Notes under the pieces: model-generated | Told to the model about the DNA's origin: nothing | Database searches by the model: none | The model's input: the letters and a program-made list of their open reading frames with translations, nothing else | Translations under genes and position numbers: made by a program | Shown here: piece by piece, positions 26,031-34,958 of the stretch | Layout of the letters: the number at the start of each line of letters is the position of its first letter | Position numbering within the stretch: the first letter of the stretch is position 1 | Origin: an uncultured Christensenella sp. | GTDB lineage: Bacteria > Bacillota > Clostridia > Christensenellales > UBA1242 | Assembly (NCBI GenBank): GCA_910584815.1 | Contig: CAJUBT010000002.1 | Span: forward strand, 1,374 to 46,859 | DNA: 45,486 nucleotides | Direction of reading: 5' to 3'

Positions 26031-26573
26031 TTAGTCGAAATTTTCAGAATATACTGCGAAGTATGATTGTGGATGTCCGCAAACTGGGCATACTTTTGGA
26101 GCATTTTCGCCTTCAACTCTGTAGCCACAATTTCTGCATTCCCAAACAACCTTTTTTGCTTTACCAAAAACTTTATTTTCTTTTACATTTTTTAAAATTG
26201 CTTTATATCTTTCTTCATGATTTTTTTCTATTTTTGCAACTTCTTCAAATTTAAAAGCAATATCGTTAAAGCCTTCCTTACGGGCAGTTTCTGCAAATTC
26301 TTTATACATATTTGTCCATTCATAGTTTTCACCTTCTGCAGCAGCTTTAAGGTTTTCTTCGGTTGAACTTACTTCACCACCATTTAAAGCTTTAAACCAC
26401 ATTTTTGCGTGTTCTTTTTCATTATCAGCTGTTTTTGCAAAAACTTCTGCTATTTCTTCATATCCTTCTTTTTTTGCTTTTGAAGCAAAATATGTATATT
26501 TATTTCTTGCTTGGCTTTCCCCTGCGAATGCTGTTTGTAAATTTTTCTCTGTTTGGCTTCCTTTAAGTTCCAT
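26031..26573 (-). CDS. Rubrerythrin
   Basis: 180 residues. The N-terminal ferritin-like diiron domain has the expected Glu/His ligands (AFAGESQARNKY, DNEKEHAKMWF, EKNHEERYK). The C-terminal rubredoxin-type domain has CRNCGYRV and CPVCGHPQSYF. Rubrerythrin reduces hydrogen peroxide in anaerobes, taking electrons via rubredoxin or NAD(P)H. It is monocistronic with AAAAAGGAG upstream. Confidence 0.96.
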   Translation of the reverse strand: MELKGSQTEKNLQTAFAGESQARNKYTYFASKAKKEGYEEIAEVFAKTADNEKEHAKMWFKALNGGEVSSTEENLKAAAEGENYEWTNMYKEFAETARKEGFNDIAFKFEEVAKIEKNHEERYKAILKNVKENKVFGKAKKVVWECRNCGYRVEGENAPKVCPVCGHPQSYFAVYSENFD

Positions 26574-26610
26574 ATACTTTTTCTCCTTTTTAGATAAATA
26601 ATCTTAACAT

Positions 26611-26638
26611 ATTTTAACAAATTTGGTAATTTAATCAA
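26611..26638 (-). promoter_or_regulatory. Probable rubrerythrin promoter
   Basis: Minus-strand TTGATT (26638-26633), 16-bp spacer, TAAAAT (26616-26611), about 35 bp before the start codon. Confidence 0.45.
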
Positions 26639-26845
26639 ATCTTTTTAACTAGTTTATTTAAAATATAATTAATTTGTGCAAGTTATACATACTTAAAAAC
26701 TGCAAAATAATTTAATATTATTCTTTTAAATATAATAGTTTTACTTATTAAAACTTAAATACTTATTTTATTTTTGTATAATAAAATTAATGTTTAAACT
26801 ATTCTAATAAATTTCATAATTTTCAAACATTATAAAGTTATTTTT

Positions 26846-27169
26846 TTATTTGTTACATTTAGTTTCATTTATTATTTTTTCAGCAAATTCTTTTATAGTT
26901 TCAATTTGTTCATCATTCAAAAAAAGTTTTATTTGACTACCATCTCTACATAAAATGCTAACAACATTTCTATTCTGATTATTAATTATATAGTCTGTTG
27001 AGACATTAAAGATTTCAGCCATCTTGGTAATTGAATCTATATCTGGTTGCCTTCTATTCAATTCCCAGAAGCCAACAGCACTTGTTGTTACCCCAATCTT
27101 TTCGGCCAACATCGCTTGGGTAAAACCTGCTTTTCTTCTTAATTCCCTAATTATAGATCCAATCTCCAT
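26846..27169 (-). CDS. XRE-family repressor at the edge of the accessory island
   Basis: The start is taken at the ATG at 27169, with GGGAG upstream. The 107-residue product has an N-terminal Cro/CI helix-turn-helix (FTQAMLAEKIGVTTSAVGFWE) and helix 4-5 (DIDSITKMAEIFNVSTDYIIN). A small C-terminal region with beta-hairpin character (VVSILCRDGSQIKLFLND) may mediate oligomerisation. It is divergent from the sigma-like gene at 27361. The intergenic region has opposed promoters and a palindrome over the forward -10, so the protein is probably the repressor of the island's activator. Confidence 0.88.
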   Translation of the reverse strand: MEIGSIIRELRRKAGFTQAMLAEKIGVTTSAVGFWELNRRQPDIDSITKMAEIFNVSTDYIINNQNRNVVSILCRDGSQIKLFLNDEQIETIKEFAEKIINETKCNK

Positions 27170-27201
27170 AATAACTCCCATCCATTATATAATTAATATA
27201 T

Positions 27202-27230
27202 ATAATACTATATATTATTATATTTATCAA
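27202..27230 (-). promoter_or_regulatory. Promoter of the XRE repressor
   Basis: Minus-strand TTGATA (27230-27225), 17-bp spacer, TATTAT (27207-27202). The start would be about 27195, 26 bases before the ATG. Confidence 0.65.
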
Positions 27231-27301
27231 TCTTATTTTGTCTAAATTTAGCAATTTTTTACTACAAAATGGTATTATTGCTACTAATTGTTGTATTTTG
27301 T

Positions 27302-27330
27302 TTGATTTTATAACTACAATTTGATATTAT
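27302..27330 (+). promoter_or_regulatory. Promoter of the sigma-like activator gene
   Basis: TTGATT (27302-27307), 17-bp spacer, TATTAT (27325-27330). The start is near 27337, within the palindromic operator. Confidence 0.65.
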
Positions 27331-27342
27331 TATATCATATTG
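27317..27342 (+). promoter_or_regulatory. Palindromic operator over the activator promoter
   Basis: CAATTTGATAT and ATATCATATTG form an inverted repeat (10 of 11 positions match) with a TATT centre, covering the -10 box. Related but weaker half-sites lie at about 27263-27300. XRE repressors bind this sort of site. Confidence 0.55.
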
Positions 27343-27360
27343 TTGTAATTGGAGGATAAA

Positions 27361-27726
27361 ATGGATAAAAAACAAATTATAAAGTATTTGGAAGACTATA
27401 AATATGACTATCAATATTACCAAGAGAAAGCAAAAGAAATTCACTCTGTTGAAAAGCAAATGCGATCAGTTAATGACTCTCAATTTTTATTAGCAACAAA
27501 GAAATATGAAGAGTCTCAAATAACAAAATTCATAAATAAGAAAAAAGATATTGAAATGCTTTTACAAAAAACATCTCAACCCTACCAAACTTTATTATAT
27601 TTGAAGTATATCAGTTTTTTAACATTTGACCAAATAGCCGATAGGATGAATTATTCAACTAAAAGAATTTACCAACTTCATGGAGAAGCTTTAAATAGAC
27701 TTTTAGATATAATAAACAATTCATAA
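27361..27726 (+). CDS. Sigma-70 region-4-like activator (ArpU/DUF1492 type)
   Basis: The start is the ATG at 27361, 5 bp after GGAGG; an upstream in-frame opening would put the RBS inside the gene. The 121-residue product has a charged helical N-terminal part (about 1-70) and a C-terminal sigma-70 region-4-like HTH: LLYLKYISFLTFDQIADRM then YSTKRIYQLHGEALNRLL. This layout is that of phage late-gene regulators of the ArpU/DUF1492 kind, which activate morphogenesis or lysis genes. No region 2 is present, so it is not a full sigma factor. It lies directly before the first of four TTAG arrays, which makes it the best candidate to read them. Confidence 0.8.
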   Translation: MDKKQIIKYLEDYKYDYQYYQEKAKEIHSVEKQMRSVNDSQFLLATKKYEESQITKFINKKKDIEMLLQKTSQPYQTLLYLKYISFLTFDQIADRMNYSTKRIYQLHGEALNRLLDIINNS

Positions 27727-27729
27727 AGA

Positions 27730-27792
27730 TTAGCACTGATTAGCACAAATTAGCAAAAGTTAGAAAGCATTAGAAATTATGAGAATTATAAT
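27730..27792 (+). promoter_or_regulatory. TTAG array promoter, copy 1 (RHS unit)
   Basis: TTAG occurs at 27730, 27740, 27750, 27760 and 27770, exactly one per 10 bp, in decamers such as TTAGCACTGA, TTAGCAAAAG and TTAGAAAGCA. TATAAT (27787-27792) begins 17 bp after the last TTAG start. No canonical -35 is present, so the array takes its place, as expected for activator-dependent promoters. It lies 34 bp before the RHS start codon. Confidence 0.85.
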
Positions 27793-27825
27793 TTAATTGT
27801 GATTAAAAAAAAGGAGAAAATAAAA

Positions 27826-30800
27826 ATGAATAATATCACAATTAAAGATCTCTCACTAACCTATGATATGACTCAAAAAAAACTTGATTTTATAATACCT
27901 AATAATATCAAGAATGCAAAAATTGTTGATGCAACACTGGAAATTCAAAAGACATTACCAGTTGGCACATCAAATTTTCAGGTAAAATTTTTGTCCGCTT
28001 TAGAAAATCAACTAGATAACAATCCATGGATAATTGATGAACTTACCAATATTGAAGACAACAAAAATGTAGTAATAAATATAAGCGATGAAATACAGTA
28101 TTGTGTAAACAATTCAATAAACAATTTTACCATGTCTTTTATCAATACTTCAGATGATATCAAATTTAATTTAAAAGGAAATTTAAAAATAGACTTTATA
28201 CCAAATTCTGAATTTCAAGGAAACGGAAATAAAAATCAAATAGAATTAGGTAAAGCAGGCATTGCTACAATTAATTTGGTTTCAGGAGATATGAATATAT
28301 CTACCCCTCTTGTTTCATCTAATAATAAAACATTGCCTTTTTCTATAAATGCTAATTATAATACAAAACCAAATGATCTCATAAAAAATATAGGCATGCC
28401 CAAAAATTGGACTTTAAACTTTCATCAATTTTTAATAAGAAATGATGACAAAAGTAGCGAAGAAAAAAAATTGATAAGTTCTAAAATGGTTACTGGTCCT
28501 AGTTTTCCTGGTACTGAAGATTTTATTTTTGATCAAAATTTTGACCCTAATATGGGAATTTTCATTGGAAACGGAATCCCTATAGTAAAAAATGACCAAA
28601 CTGAAAATGGAAAAATATTATCCTTTACTTATATAGACAAATATGGTAAAAATCACATAATAGAAGAAAGCTATTATGTAAACAACGAAAGAAAGGACAG
28701 AAAAGATATTTGTGTAGATCTAGATGGTTCTTTGGTTTACATTGATGAAACGAAATCTAAAGAAGACAAAGAATATAAACAAAAAGTTACTACAAAATTA
28801 ACTTCTCCAGATGGAATTAGGTTAATATCATCAATAGAAGGATTAAAAGGTTCAAGCCTTGTAGATTATAAACCAGAAGAATTATCCAAATTAGAAAAAT
28901 CTATATCTAAATTAAAAGATACAATAACTTCTACTAAAGTGTCAATATCTTTGGCACGTAAACAATACTGCTTCAATGCTCTTGAATTATTTAATAGCGA
29001 AAATACAAATAAATATGAAATAAAAAGTTTTAATGCTTTTAGAAATGTTATATTACGTAATTCAATTATTAATAATGCTTACACTATTACTACTGATAAT
29101 GAAAATGAAGAGTATGACGTTTTACCTGATAAATTCTTGCAAGATTTTTACGAAAACAATAAAGATTCTGATGAAAAGATCTCTAATTTTGAATTTGGTA
29201 ATAAACTCAAAAAAGACCAACTACAATCTTTGTATGAGAATTTGTATAATTTAATAAAGAACTTAAAAGAATATAATGATCAACTAAAAAAATATGAATA
29301 TCAAAAGGAACAACTTGAATTACAAGTTCCAGTTTATTATTTATATGATGAAGATAATATTATTTATGGATTTGGTAAAACAAGTAAAGAAAATATTTTT
29401 AGACTAATTTTAATTACAGATCCTTATGAAAATAATTTATTTATCTCTTACCCTTCTCTTGAAGATAAAAAAATTGAATCTATTAGTGACGCTGATAACA
29501 ATTATGCTACTTTTACATACAATGAAAATAATTTGTTAGAATCTATTCAAGATATGCAAGACAGAATTACAAGATTGAATTATTCTAATTTTCAGGGCAC
29601 CAATAACTTAAAAAATAATAATGACGATAATTCTAACTTTGAAAATTTCAAATTAGAATCAATAAAATTTACAGATAATACTTCTTCCTATTTTTATTAT
29701 GATGAAGATGGTAAAATAATTAATGTCTTAAATGAAAATGGATTAGGAACGACTTTCACATATAATAAAGTATGTGTTAAAAAGGTAGAATCCTTTAGCG
29801 TACTAAATGGGGTCTCAAATGGCAAAATAACATATAATTCAAGTGATGGTAAATTTACTTCTAATATTGAAGATTATAATAGGCAAATGATTGAAGATGA
29901 CAAAATAGAAATTGATTACAATAATTATAAATCAACGACCATAACAAATTCTAAAGGTAAAAGTGTAACATACTTATTTGATAAATATGGAAACGCAACA
30001 GCAACCTATGAAAATAATTTTAAAGAGAATAATGAAAACTGTATTGCGGCCACTTTTTATAATTATTCTAATAATTTAATATCCGAAAAAATAAGTAAAT
30101 TGGTTTACTCTAAAAACTTTCTTAATGATGTTTCCTTTAGCGAAAATTCATTAAAAGTAAATAACACTTGTTATCTAGGAACTACTATTTGTAGCGAACA
30201 AACTTTAATGAGCCAAACTATTGAAAAAGAAAATCTCTTTTGTTTACCAAACGAAAATAACCAAGAAAAAAGTATAAGTGTTAATGTAAGCAATAATATG
30301 ATTGTTGAACTTAATAAAGATTACTCTAATGAAACTGATATCTTTAAAAAACTTTGCAATCATAAAACATTTATAGTTTCTGGTTGGGCAAAAGCAGATT
30401 CTGCTTTTATTATAACTGACGAATCTGAGAATTTCCCTAGTTATATCACTTCTCGAAAGTTTGAACTAAGGGTAAATGTTAAATATAAAAATATTCCAGA
30501 AGATAAACAACCTTCCCCATTTATAAAATCTTTTGATTGGCGAAATACTAATTGGCAATATTGTGCTGTACCAATAAAGTTTGAGCAAAATCAAGAAATT
30601 GAAAGCATTACTTGCTATTTAGACTATTCTAATAATATTGGAACAATTCAATTTACCAATTTAGAACTTTGCGAAGGCGACTTTGAACATATAGATTTTT
30701 ACGATAACAATAATAAACCTCGCATAAAATATTCTGGTCATTCTAAATGGCAAACCGAATATGAATATGATAATAATGATAACTTAATTAAAGAAAAAAT

Positions 30801-33492
30801 ATCTGTTAGAAACTCTACAAATTCCCCAACCTATATAAACGCTTACGAATATAATAAAAATGGTAAATTATTTAAGACCATCAATTACAAGGGGATTGTA
30901 ACTGAAAATATATTCAATGATAAAGGTAGAATAATTAAAACTCTCACCTATCATAAAGATGAGCCTGCAAGCATATTCTATGAAGAACACTCTTTAGATA
31001 ATAAAGGAAACGAAAATAACTCAATTAACGAATTCGGCGAAACTACTGAAAGTTATGAGTATATTAATAACACAAACATAGTTGAAACATCAACCGATTA
31101 CAACGGCAACAAAACAAGTTTTGGCTACAATAATTGTGGAACACTACTTCAAAAGACAACAACAGTTGATGGAATAGAAAATGCAAATACTTATGGATAT
31201 ATGTTAGATTTCTTAACAAGTTTAAAACATAACAATTTTGAAATTAGTTATTCCTATGATAACCTAGGTAGAAACACTGGCATTAATATAGCAGGCGAAA
31301 ATTATTTAACTAAAACATTTAACGAAAATGAAGAAATAATTACACTTTCAAATAACGAAAGATATAAAAAAGTGTTGAACGATAATGGCAAATTGCAACA
31401 ATTATATTTTAAATCAAAAATCGATACAACAGACTTTACTGAAAATGATTTAATTATAAATAATATTTACGATACACACAATAATTTAGTTTCTATAAAC
31501 GACTTAAATGCACATAAAACACACAAATACTTTATAAATAAGTTTGGCAAAACTTATAAAGAAGAAGTTTCATTTTCTAATGAAGAAACTGCCACTGCCC
31601 CATTTATACTTGAAAATTGTTACGATGAAGAACACGATAAGGTTAAAACAACAAAAATTTGTGTTAATAATAAAACTCTTAATTATGAATATTTTTATTC
31701 TAACTCTCCAGATAAAATTCTTAATAGTATTACCCTACCAAATAACTTTAAACAAAATTTAAGTTACGATAATCTTGAAAGACTAACTAAAATAGACACC
31801 AGTATTTACTCTAAACAATTTTCTTATTTAAAATTAGGTAGCAGAACTTCTAACTTAGTTTCTTCACTATCTTTTTCTGCTAATAATATTATTAACGATA
31901 AACTCTACTATAAATATGATAGAAACGGCAATATCACCGAAATTAGAAATCATATCAATTTATTAATTGCCAGATATTCATACGATAGTTTACATAGATT
32001 AATTAGAGAAGATAATTATCAATTAGGTAAAACATTTACTTATTCTTATGATGCTGGTGGCAATATTTTAAGTAAACTTGAATTTAAATTTACCTTAACA
32101 AACAACTTAGAATATGAAGAAATTATTAAAGAAAATAAATACGCCTACCCTTCTGTTGGCTGGAAAGATAAATTATTAAAGTTTAATGAAGAATTATTTG
32201 AATATGATAATAATTTAGGAAACCCTAACATTTATCGTGGAAAAAATCTTCTTTGGTCTCACGGAAGACAACTAGATAAATTTGATAACATAGAATTCCA
32301 CTATGATGGCAACGGTTTAAGATTAAGCAAAATTACAAACGAATTATCTACAAAATATTATTTAAATGGAAATAAAATTATTGCTCAAGATATTGTCTCT
32401 AAAGATAATACTAAAAGCACTACTCTCTACTTCCACTATGGTGCAGATAATATTACAAGCTTTGAATATAACAATATAAACTATATTTATAAAAAGAACC
32501 TACAAAACGATATCATTGGAATTTACGACACAAACAGACAAGAAATTGCAAAATACGCCTATGATGCTTGGGGGAACCAAAACATTCAAGTTTTAGACAA
32601 TGGAATTTATGTTGACATTTCTAAAGTTTCAAGTGATAATGATTATAGAAAGATTGCAGAACTCAATCCTTTCCGCTATAGATCATACTACTATGATTGT
32701 GATACAAATCTTTACTATCTAAATAGTCGTTACTATGATCCAGAACTTGGCAGATTTATTAATGCTGATGATATTTCAGTTCTTGATACTTATGGTGTAA
32801 TTAATGGCTTAAATACTTTCTCATATTGTAACAATAACCCAATAATGCTAACAGATAATAATGGAGCTAGTTGGTTAAGAGATAAATGGAACCAATTAAA
32901 GAATGCTGTCCATCAGGTTTGGGATGTTATTGTAGGAACAGTTATTTCAGTAGCAACAGTTGTAGTTGGTGTAGCCTTAACAGTGGCAACCTTTGGAGCG
33001 TGTTTACCTGCAGGTGCAGCACTAATAGGTGCAGGAGTTGGCAGCCTTATTGGCGGACTGCAAAGTAAAATTGGAGGGGGTTCTTACTGGGCTGGTTATT
33101 TTGGAGGAGCTATTTCTGGAGGTCTTACTGGATTGGGTATATCATTCGGTCCAGTAGGAGCATTTATTGGTGGATTCGCAGGGAACTTTTTAGGTTCATT
33201 ATTTACGGATGCTATTAATGGGAAAACTCTTAATATTAATTACTTTTTAAATTCATTTGCCAATAGTCTTTTAGCTGGACTTGTTTCAATTGGATCGTTT
33301 AAATTTGGTGAAGTATCTAAATTTTTTAAAACAATTGGGCTTAAAGACCTATTTATAGGATTAACAGTTTCATCAGAATTCATATCAAATATGGCTTTTA
33401 ATTTTGCAAAAGAATTGATTCGAGATTTTGTCAATACACTAAATGGAACTTCTGGAATATCTATTGGAAAAAGGTCAGGATTTATTATATAG
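27826..33492 (+). CDS. Giant RHS/YD-repeat protein with membrane-type C-terminal tip
   Basis: The start is the ATG at 27826, after AAGGAG; 1888 residues. There is no signal peptide. The N-terminal 200 residues look like a beta-rich carbohydrate-binding or attachment domain. Residues about 350-500 contain a long coiled coil. From about 560 the YD repeats run (SYDNLGR, KYDRNGN, YSYDAGGN, FHYDGNG). The RHS core ends at about residue 1650 with YYLNSRYYDPELGRFINADD, after which RHS proteins switch to a variable tip. This tip (about 1651-1888) is Gly/Ala-rich and hydrophobic with glycine-zipper-like segments, and suggests membrane action. The next gene encodes a membrane protein in immunity position. 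RHS proteins form a shell around the tip and release it by autoproteolysis. Confidence 0.92.
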   Translation: MNNITIKDLSLTYDMTQKKLDFIIPNNIKNAKIVDATLEIQKTLPVGTSNFQVKFLSALENQLDNNPWIIDELTNIEDNKNVVINISDEIQYCVNNSINNFTMSFINTSDDIKFNLKGNLKIDFIPNSEFQGNGNKNQIELGKAGIATINLVSGDMNISTPLVSSNNKTLPFSINANYNTKPNDLIKNIGMPKNWTLNFHQFLIRNDDKSSEEKKLISSKMVTGPSFPGTEDFIFDQNFDPNMGIFIGNGIPIVKNDQTENGKILSFTYIDKYGKNHIIEESYYVNNERKDRKDICVDLDGSLVYIDETKSKEDKEYKQKVTTKLTSPDGIRLISSIEGLKGSSLVDYKPEELSKLEKSISKLKDTITSTKVSISLARKQYCFNALELFNSENTNKYEIKSFNAFRNVILRNSIINNAYTITTDNENEEYDVLPDKFLQDFYENNKDSDEKISNFEFGNKLKKDQLQSLYENLYNLIKNLKEYNDQLKKYEYQKEQLELQVPVYYLYDEDNIIYGFGKTSKENIFRLILITDPYENNLFISYPSLEDKKIESISDADNNYATFTYNENNLLESIQDMQDRITRLNYSNFQGTNNLKNNNDDNSNFENFKLESIKFTDNTSSYFYYDEDGKIINVLNENGLGTTFTYNKVCVKKVESFSVLNGVSNGKITYNSSDGKFTSNIEDYNRQMIEDDKIEIDYNNYKSTTITNSKGKSVTYLFDKYGNATATYENNFKENNENCIAATFYNYSNNLISEKISKLVYSKNFLNDVSFSENSLKVNNTCYLGTTICSEQTLMSQTIEKENLFCLPNENNQEKSISVNVSNNMIVELNKDYSNETDIFKKLCNHKTFIVSGWAKADSAFIITDESENFPSYITSRKFELRVNVKYKNIPEDKQPSPFIKSFDWRNTNWQYCAVPIKFEQNQEIESITCYLDYSNNIGTIQFTNLELCEGDFEHIDFYDNNNKPRIKYSGHSKWQTEYEYDNNDNLIKEKISVRNSTNSPTYINAYEYNKNGKLFKTINYKGIVTENIFNDKGRIIKTLTYHKDEPASIFYEEHSLDNKGNENNSINEFGETTESYEYINNTNIVETSTDYNGNKTSFGYNNCGTLLQKTTTVDGIENANTYGYMLDFLTSLKHNNFEISYSYDNLGRNTGINIAGENYLTKTFNENEEIITLSNNERYKKVLNDNGKLQQLYFKSKIDTTDFTENDLIINNIYDTHNNLVSINDLNAHKTHKYFINKFGKTYKEEVSFSNEETATAPFILENCYDEEHDKVKTTKICVNNKTLNYEYFYSNSPDKILNSITLPNNFKQNLSYDNLERLTKIDTSIYSKQFSYLKLGSRTSNLVSSLSFSANNIINDKLYYKYDRNGNITEIRNHINLLIARYSYDSLHRLIREDNYQLGKTFTYSYDAGGNILSKLEFKFTLTNNLEYEEIIKENKYAYPSVGWKDKLLKFNEELFEYDNNLGNPNIYRGKNLLWSHGRQLDKFDNIEFHYDGNGLRLSKITNELSTKYYLNGNKIIAQDIVSKDNTKSTTLYFHYGADNITSFEYNNINYIYKKNLQNDIIGIYDTNRQEIAKYAYDAWGNQNIQVLDNGIYVDISKVSSDNDYRKIAELNPFRYRSYYYDCDTNLYYLNSRYYDPELGRFINADDISVLDTYGVINGLNTFSYCNNNPIMLTDNNGASWLRDKWNQLKNAVHQVWDVIVGTVISVATVVVGVALTVATFGACLPAGAALIGAGVGSLIGGLQSKIGGGSYWAGYFGGAISGGLTGLGISFGPVGAFIGGFAGNFLGSLFTDAINGKTLNINYFLNSFANSLLAGLVSIGSFKFGEVSKFFKTIGLKDLFIGLTVSSEFISNMAFNFAKELIRDFVNTLNGTSGISIGKRSGFII
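32566..32778 (+). repeat. RHS core tract repeated in both spare tips
   Basis: This 213-bp stretch of the RHS core (from AWGNQNIQV to DDIS) recurs nearly unchanged at 34064-34276 and again, more diverged, at about 35522-35732. It provides homology for replacing the expressed tip. Confidence 0.85.
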
Positions 33493-33505
33493 GAGTTATA
33501 ACATT

Positions 33506-33985
33506 ATGGAAGTTAAATTTTGGAAACATACATCTGAATTATGGTTTGGATGGCTAATATTACTAGTTAGTTTATTTTTTGGAGTTATTTTTGGGATAAT
33601 ATTAACAATTACAAATGGTCCAGATTGCTTATTTGTTGTGTTTGTATGTTTAACTTTAATTTTAGTTATGATAATAAATTTATTCACAGACAAAAAATTA
33701 TTATCAAAAGTAATTTATTGTGAAAATGGCATAAAAATAATTAGATTAAAAAAGCAAATAGATTATATATCTTGGGATGATATAATAGAAGTAGAAGAAA
33801 CTATACGAGCATATAATTTAAATTGGTTGTGCTTTGTTACTAAAGATAAGAAAATAAATGTAAGTCTAACAAAAAAAATGTACGACACTATTATGCTTAT
33901 TTGTCCATATAATAGAATAAAAACCGCAGTTAACAATTTAGATAGCTTCAAATGTTTTCATAAAAAAGATAATATTATTAAGTAA
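33506..33985 (+). CDS. Putative immunity protein 1 (two-TM protein with PH-like domain)
   Basis: The start is the ATG at 33506; AGGAG overlaps the RHS stop codon, so the two genes are translationally close. The 159-residue product has two N-terminal membrane segments (about 12-35 and 41-62). A soluble domain with alternating strands and a terminal helix (YISWDDIIEV, WLCFVTKDKKINVSL, LICPYNRIKTAVNNL) resembles bacterial PH-like domains. Position directly after an RHS tip, in line with its two relatives here, makes immunity the best guess; a membrane location would suit protection from a membrane-active tip. Activity is untested. Confidence 0.7.
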   Translation: MEVKFWKHTSELWFGWLILLVSLFFGVIFGIILTITNGPDCLFVVFVCLTLILVMIINLFTDKKLLSKVIYCENGIKIIRLKKQIDYISWDDIIEVEETIRAYNLNWLCFVTKDKKINVSLTKKMYDTIMLICPYNRIKTAVNNLDSFKCFHKKDNIIK

Positions 33986-34278
33986 TAAATAGAATATTAA
34001 TTTGTATAAACAAAAAGTCTTTGAATTTTCAAAGACTTTTTATTCTTTTACAATATCTATTATGCTTGGGGTAACCAAAACATTCAAGTTTTAGACAATG
34101 GAATTTATGTTGACATTTCTAAAGTTTCAAGTGATAATGATTATAGAAAGATTGCAGAACTCAATCCTTTCCGCTATAGATCATACTACTATGATTGTGA
34201 AACAAATCTTTACTATCTAAATAGTCGTTATTATGACCCTGAACTTGGTAGATTTATTAATGCTGATGATATTTCAAT
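33949..34278 (+). repeat. 330-bp direct repeat, copy 1 (immunity end, terminator, RHS core)
   Basis: This stretch from the last codons of immunity gene 1 through the terminator into the core fragment of spare tip 2 recurs at 35405-35734 without net insertion or deletion (offset 1456 bp). The second half also matches the expressed RHS gene. Homologous recombination between copies would delete or exchange a tip-immunity cassette. Confidence 0.85.
34012..34041 (+). terminator. Terminator after immunity gene 1
   Basis: Perfect 14-bp arms beginning AAAAAGTCTTTGAA with a two-base loop, 27 bp after the stop codon. It insulates the spare tip downstream from transcription. Confidence 0.9.
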
Positions 34279-34948
34279 TCTCAACCAAGGTAAAGAGTTT
34301 ATCAATGGGCTAAACCTTTATAGTTATTGCAACAATAATCCTGTAATGGAAACAGATAATACTGGAACAAGTTGGCTGAGGGATAGGTGGAATAACTTTA
34401 AAAATACTATATCTAAAGTATGGGATGTTGCAGTTGGCATTGTTGTAAGTGCTGTCTTGGTGACTGTAGGTACAATTTTACTTGCTACCCCTGCTTATAG
34501 CATTGGCTCTGGTCTTATTGGGGCTGGAATAGGAGGGTTTGTATCTGGATTTATTAGTAAACAATCTGGAGGATCATTCTGGGCTGGTTATTTAGGAGGA
34601 GCTATTTCAACTGGATTAACGGCTTTTGGTATGTCTTTTGGACCTGCTGGAGCATTTCTAGGAGGATTATTTGGAAATGCTTTAGGAAATCTAATTACTG
34701 ATACTATTAATGGGGTTTATATGGACAATAATTACATCTTAAACTTATTTGCTGATAGTATATTAGCTGGTTTGGTTTCTATTGGAGCATTCAAATTTGG
34801 AAAAGTTGCAAAAATATTGAAAGAAGCTGATAATCTTGATTTATTCATAGGTGTAACAATTTGGGCTGAATTGGCTAATCCGATTTTTTTTGATTCTGTG
34901 AAAAAGGTAGTTAGAAACATTGTTGTTAATTTAAAAAAAATATTTTAA
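34064..34948 (+). pseudogene. Spare RHS tip 2 (orphan C-terminal cassette)
   Basis: An open frame beginning with an RHS core fragment (AWGNQNIQV through DDIS) and continuing into a second tip that is homologous to the expressed one: WLRDRWNNFKNT, GGSFWAGYLGGAIS, SFGPAGAFLGGLFGN. It has no start codon with an RBS; the internal ATG at 34346 has none. It also lacks a promoter and lies behind a terminator. It is therefore a silent donor, comparable to the orphan rhs-CT cassettes known from enterobacteria. The coding frame is intact, so it could be expressed after recombination into the full-length gene. Confidence 0.85.
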
Positions 34949-34958
34949 TAGGAGTTTT

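Noticed and set aside
26640..26845. Attachment site or integration repeat at the left border of the island
   Set aside because: No direct repeat with the right border (about 43570-43660) and no tRNA or integrase gene could be seen by eye.
27361..27726. Complete sigma factor
   Set aside because: Only a region-4-like HTH is visible; there is no region 2 for -10 recognition and the protein is just 121 residues.
27730..27780. CRISPR-like or satellite interpretation of the TTAG units
   Set aside because: The units are only 10 bp, contiguous without spacers, and always sit at a fixed distance from a -10 box on the strand of the downstream gene, so a promoter array is the better reading.
34346..34948. 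Independent 200-residue membrane protein starting at the ATG at 34346
   Set aside because: The ATG has no RBS, and the frame continues upstream into a near-perfect copy of the RHS core, so this is an internal Met of a spare RHS tip.
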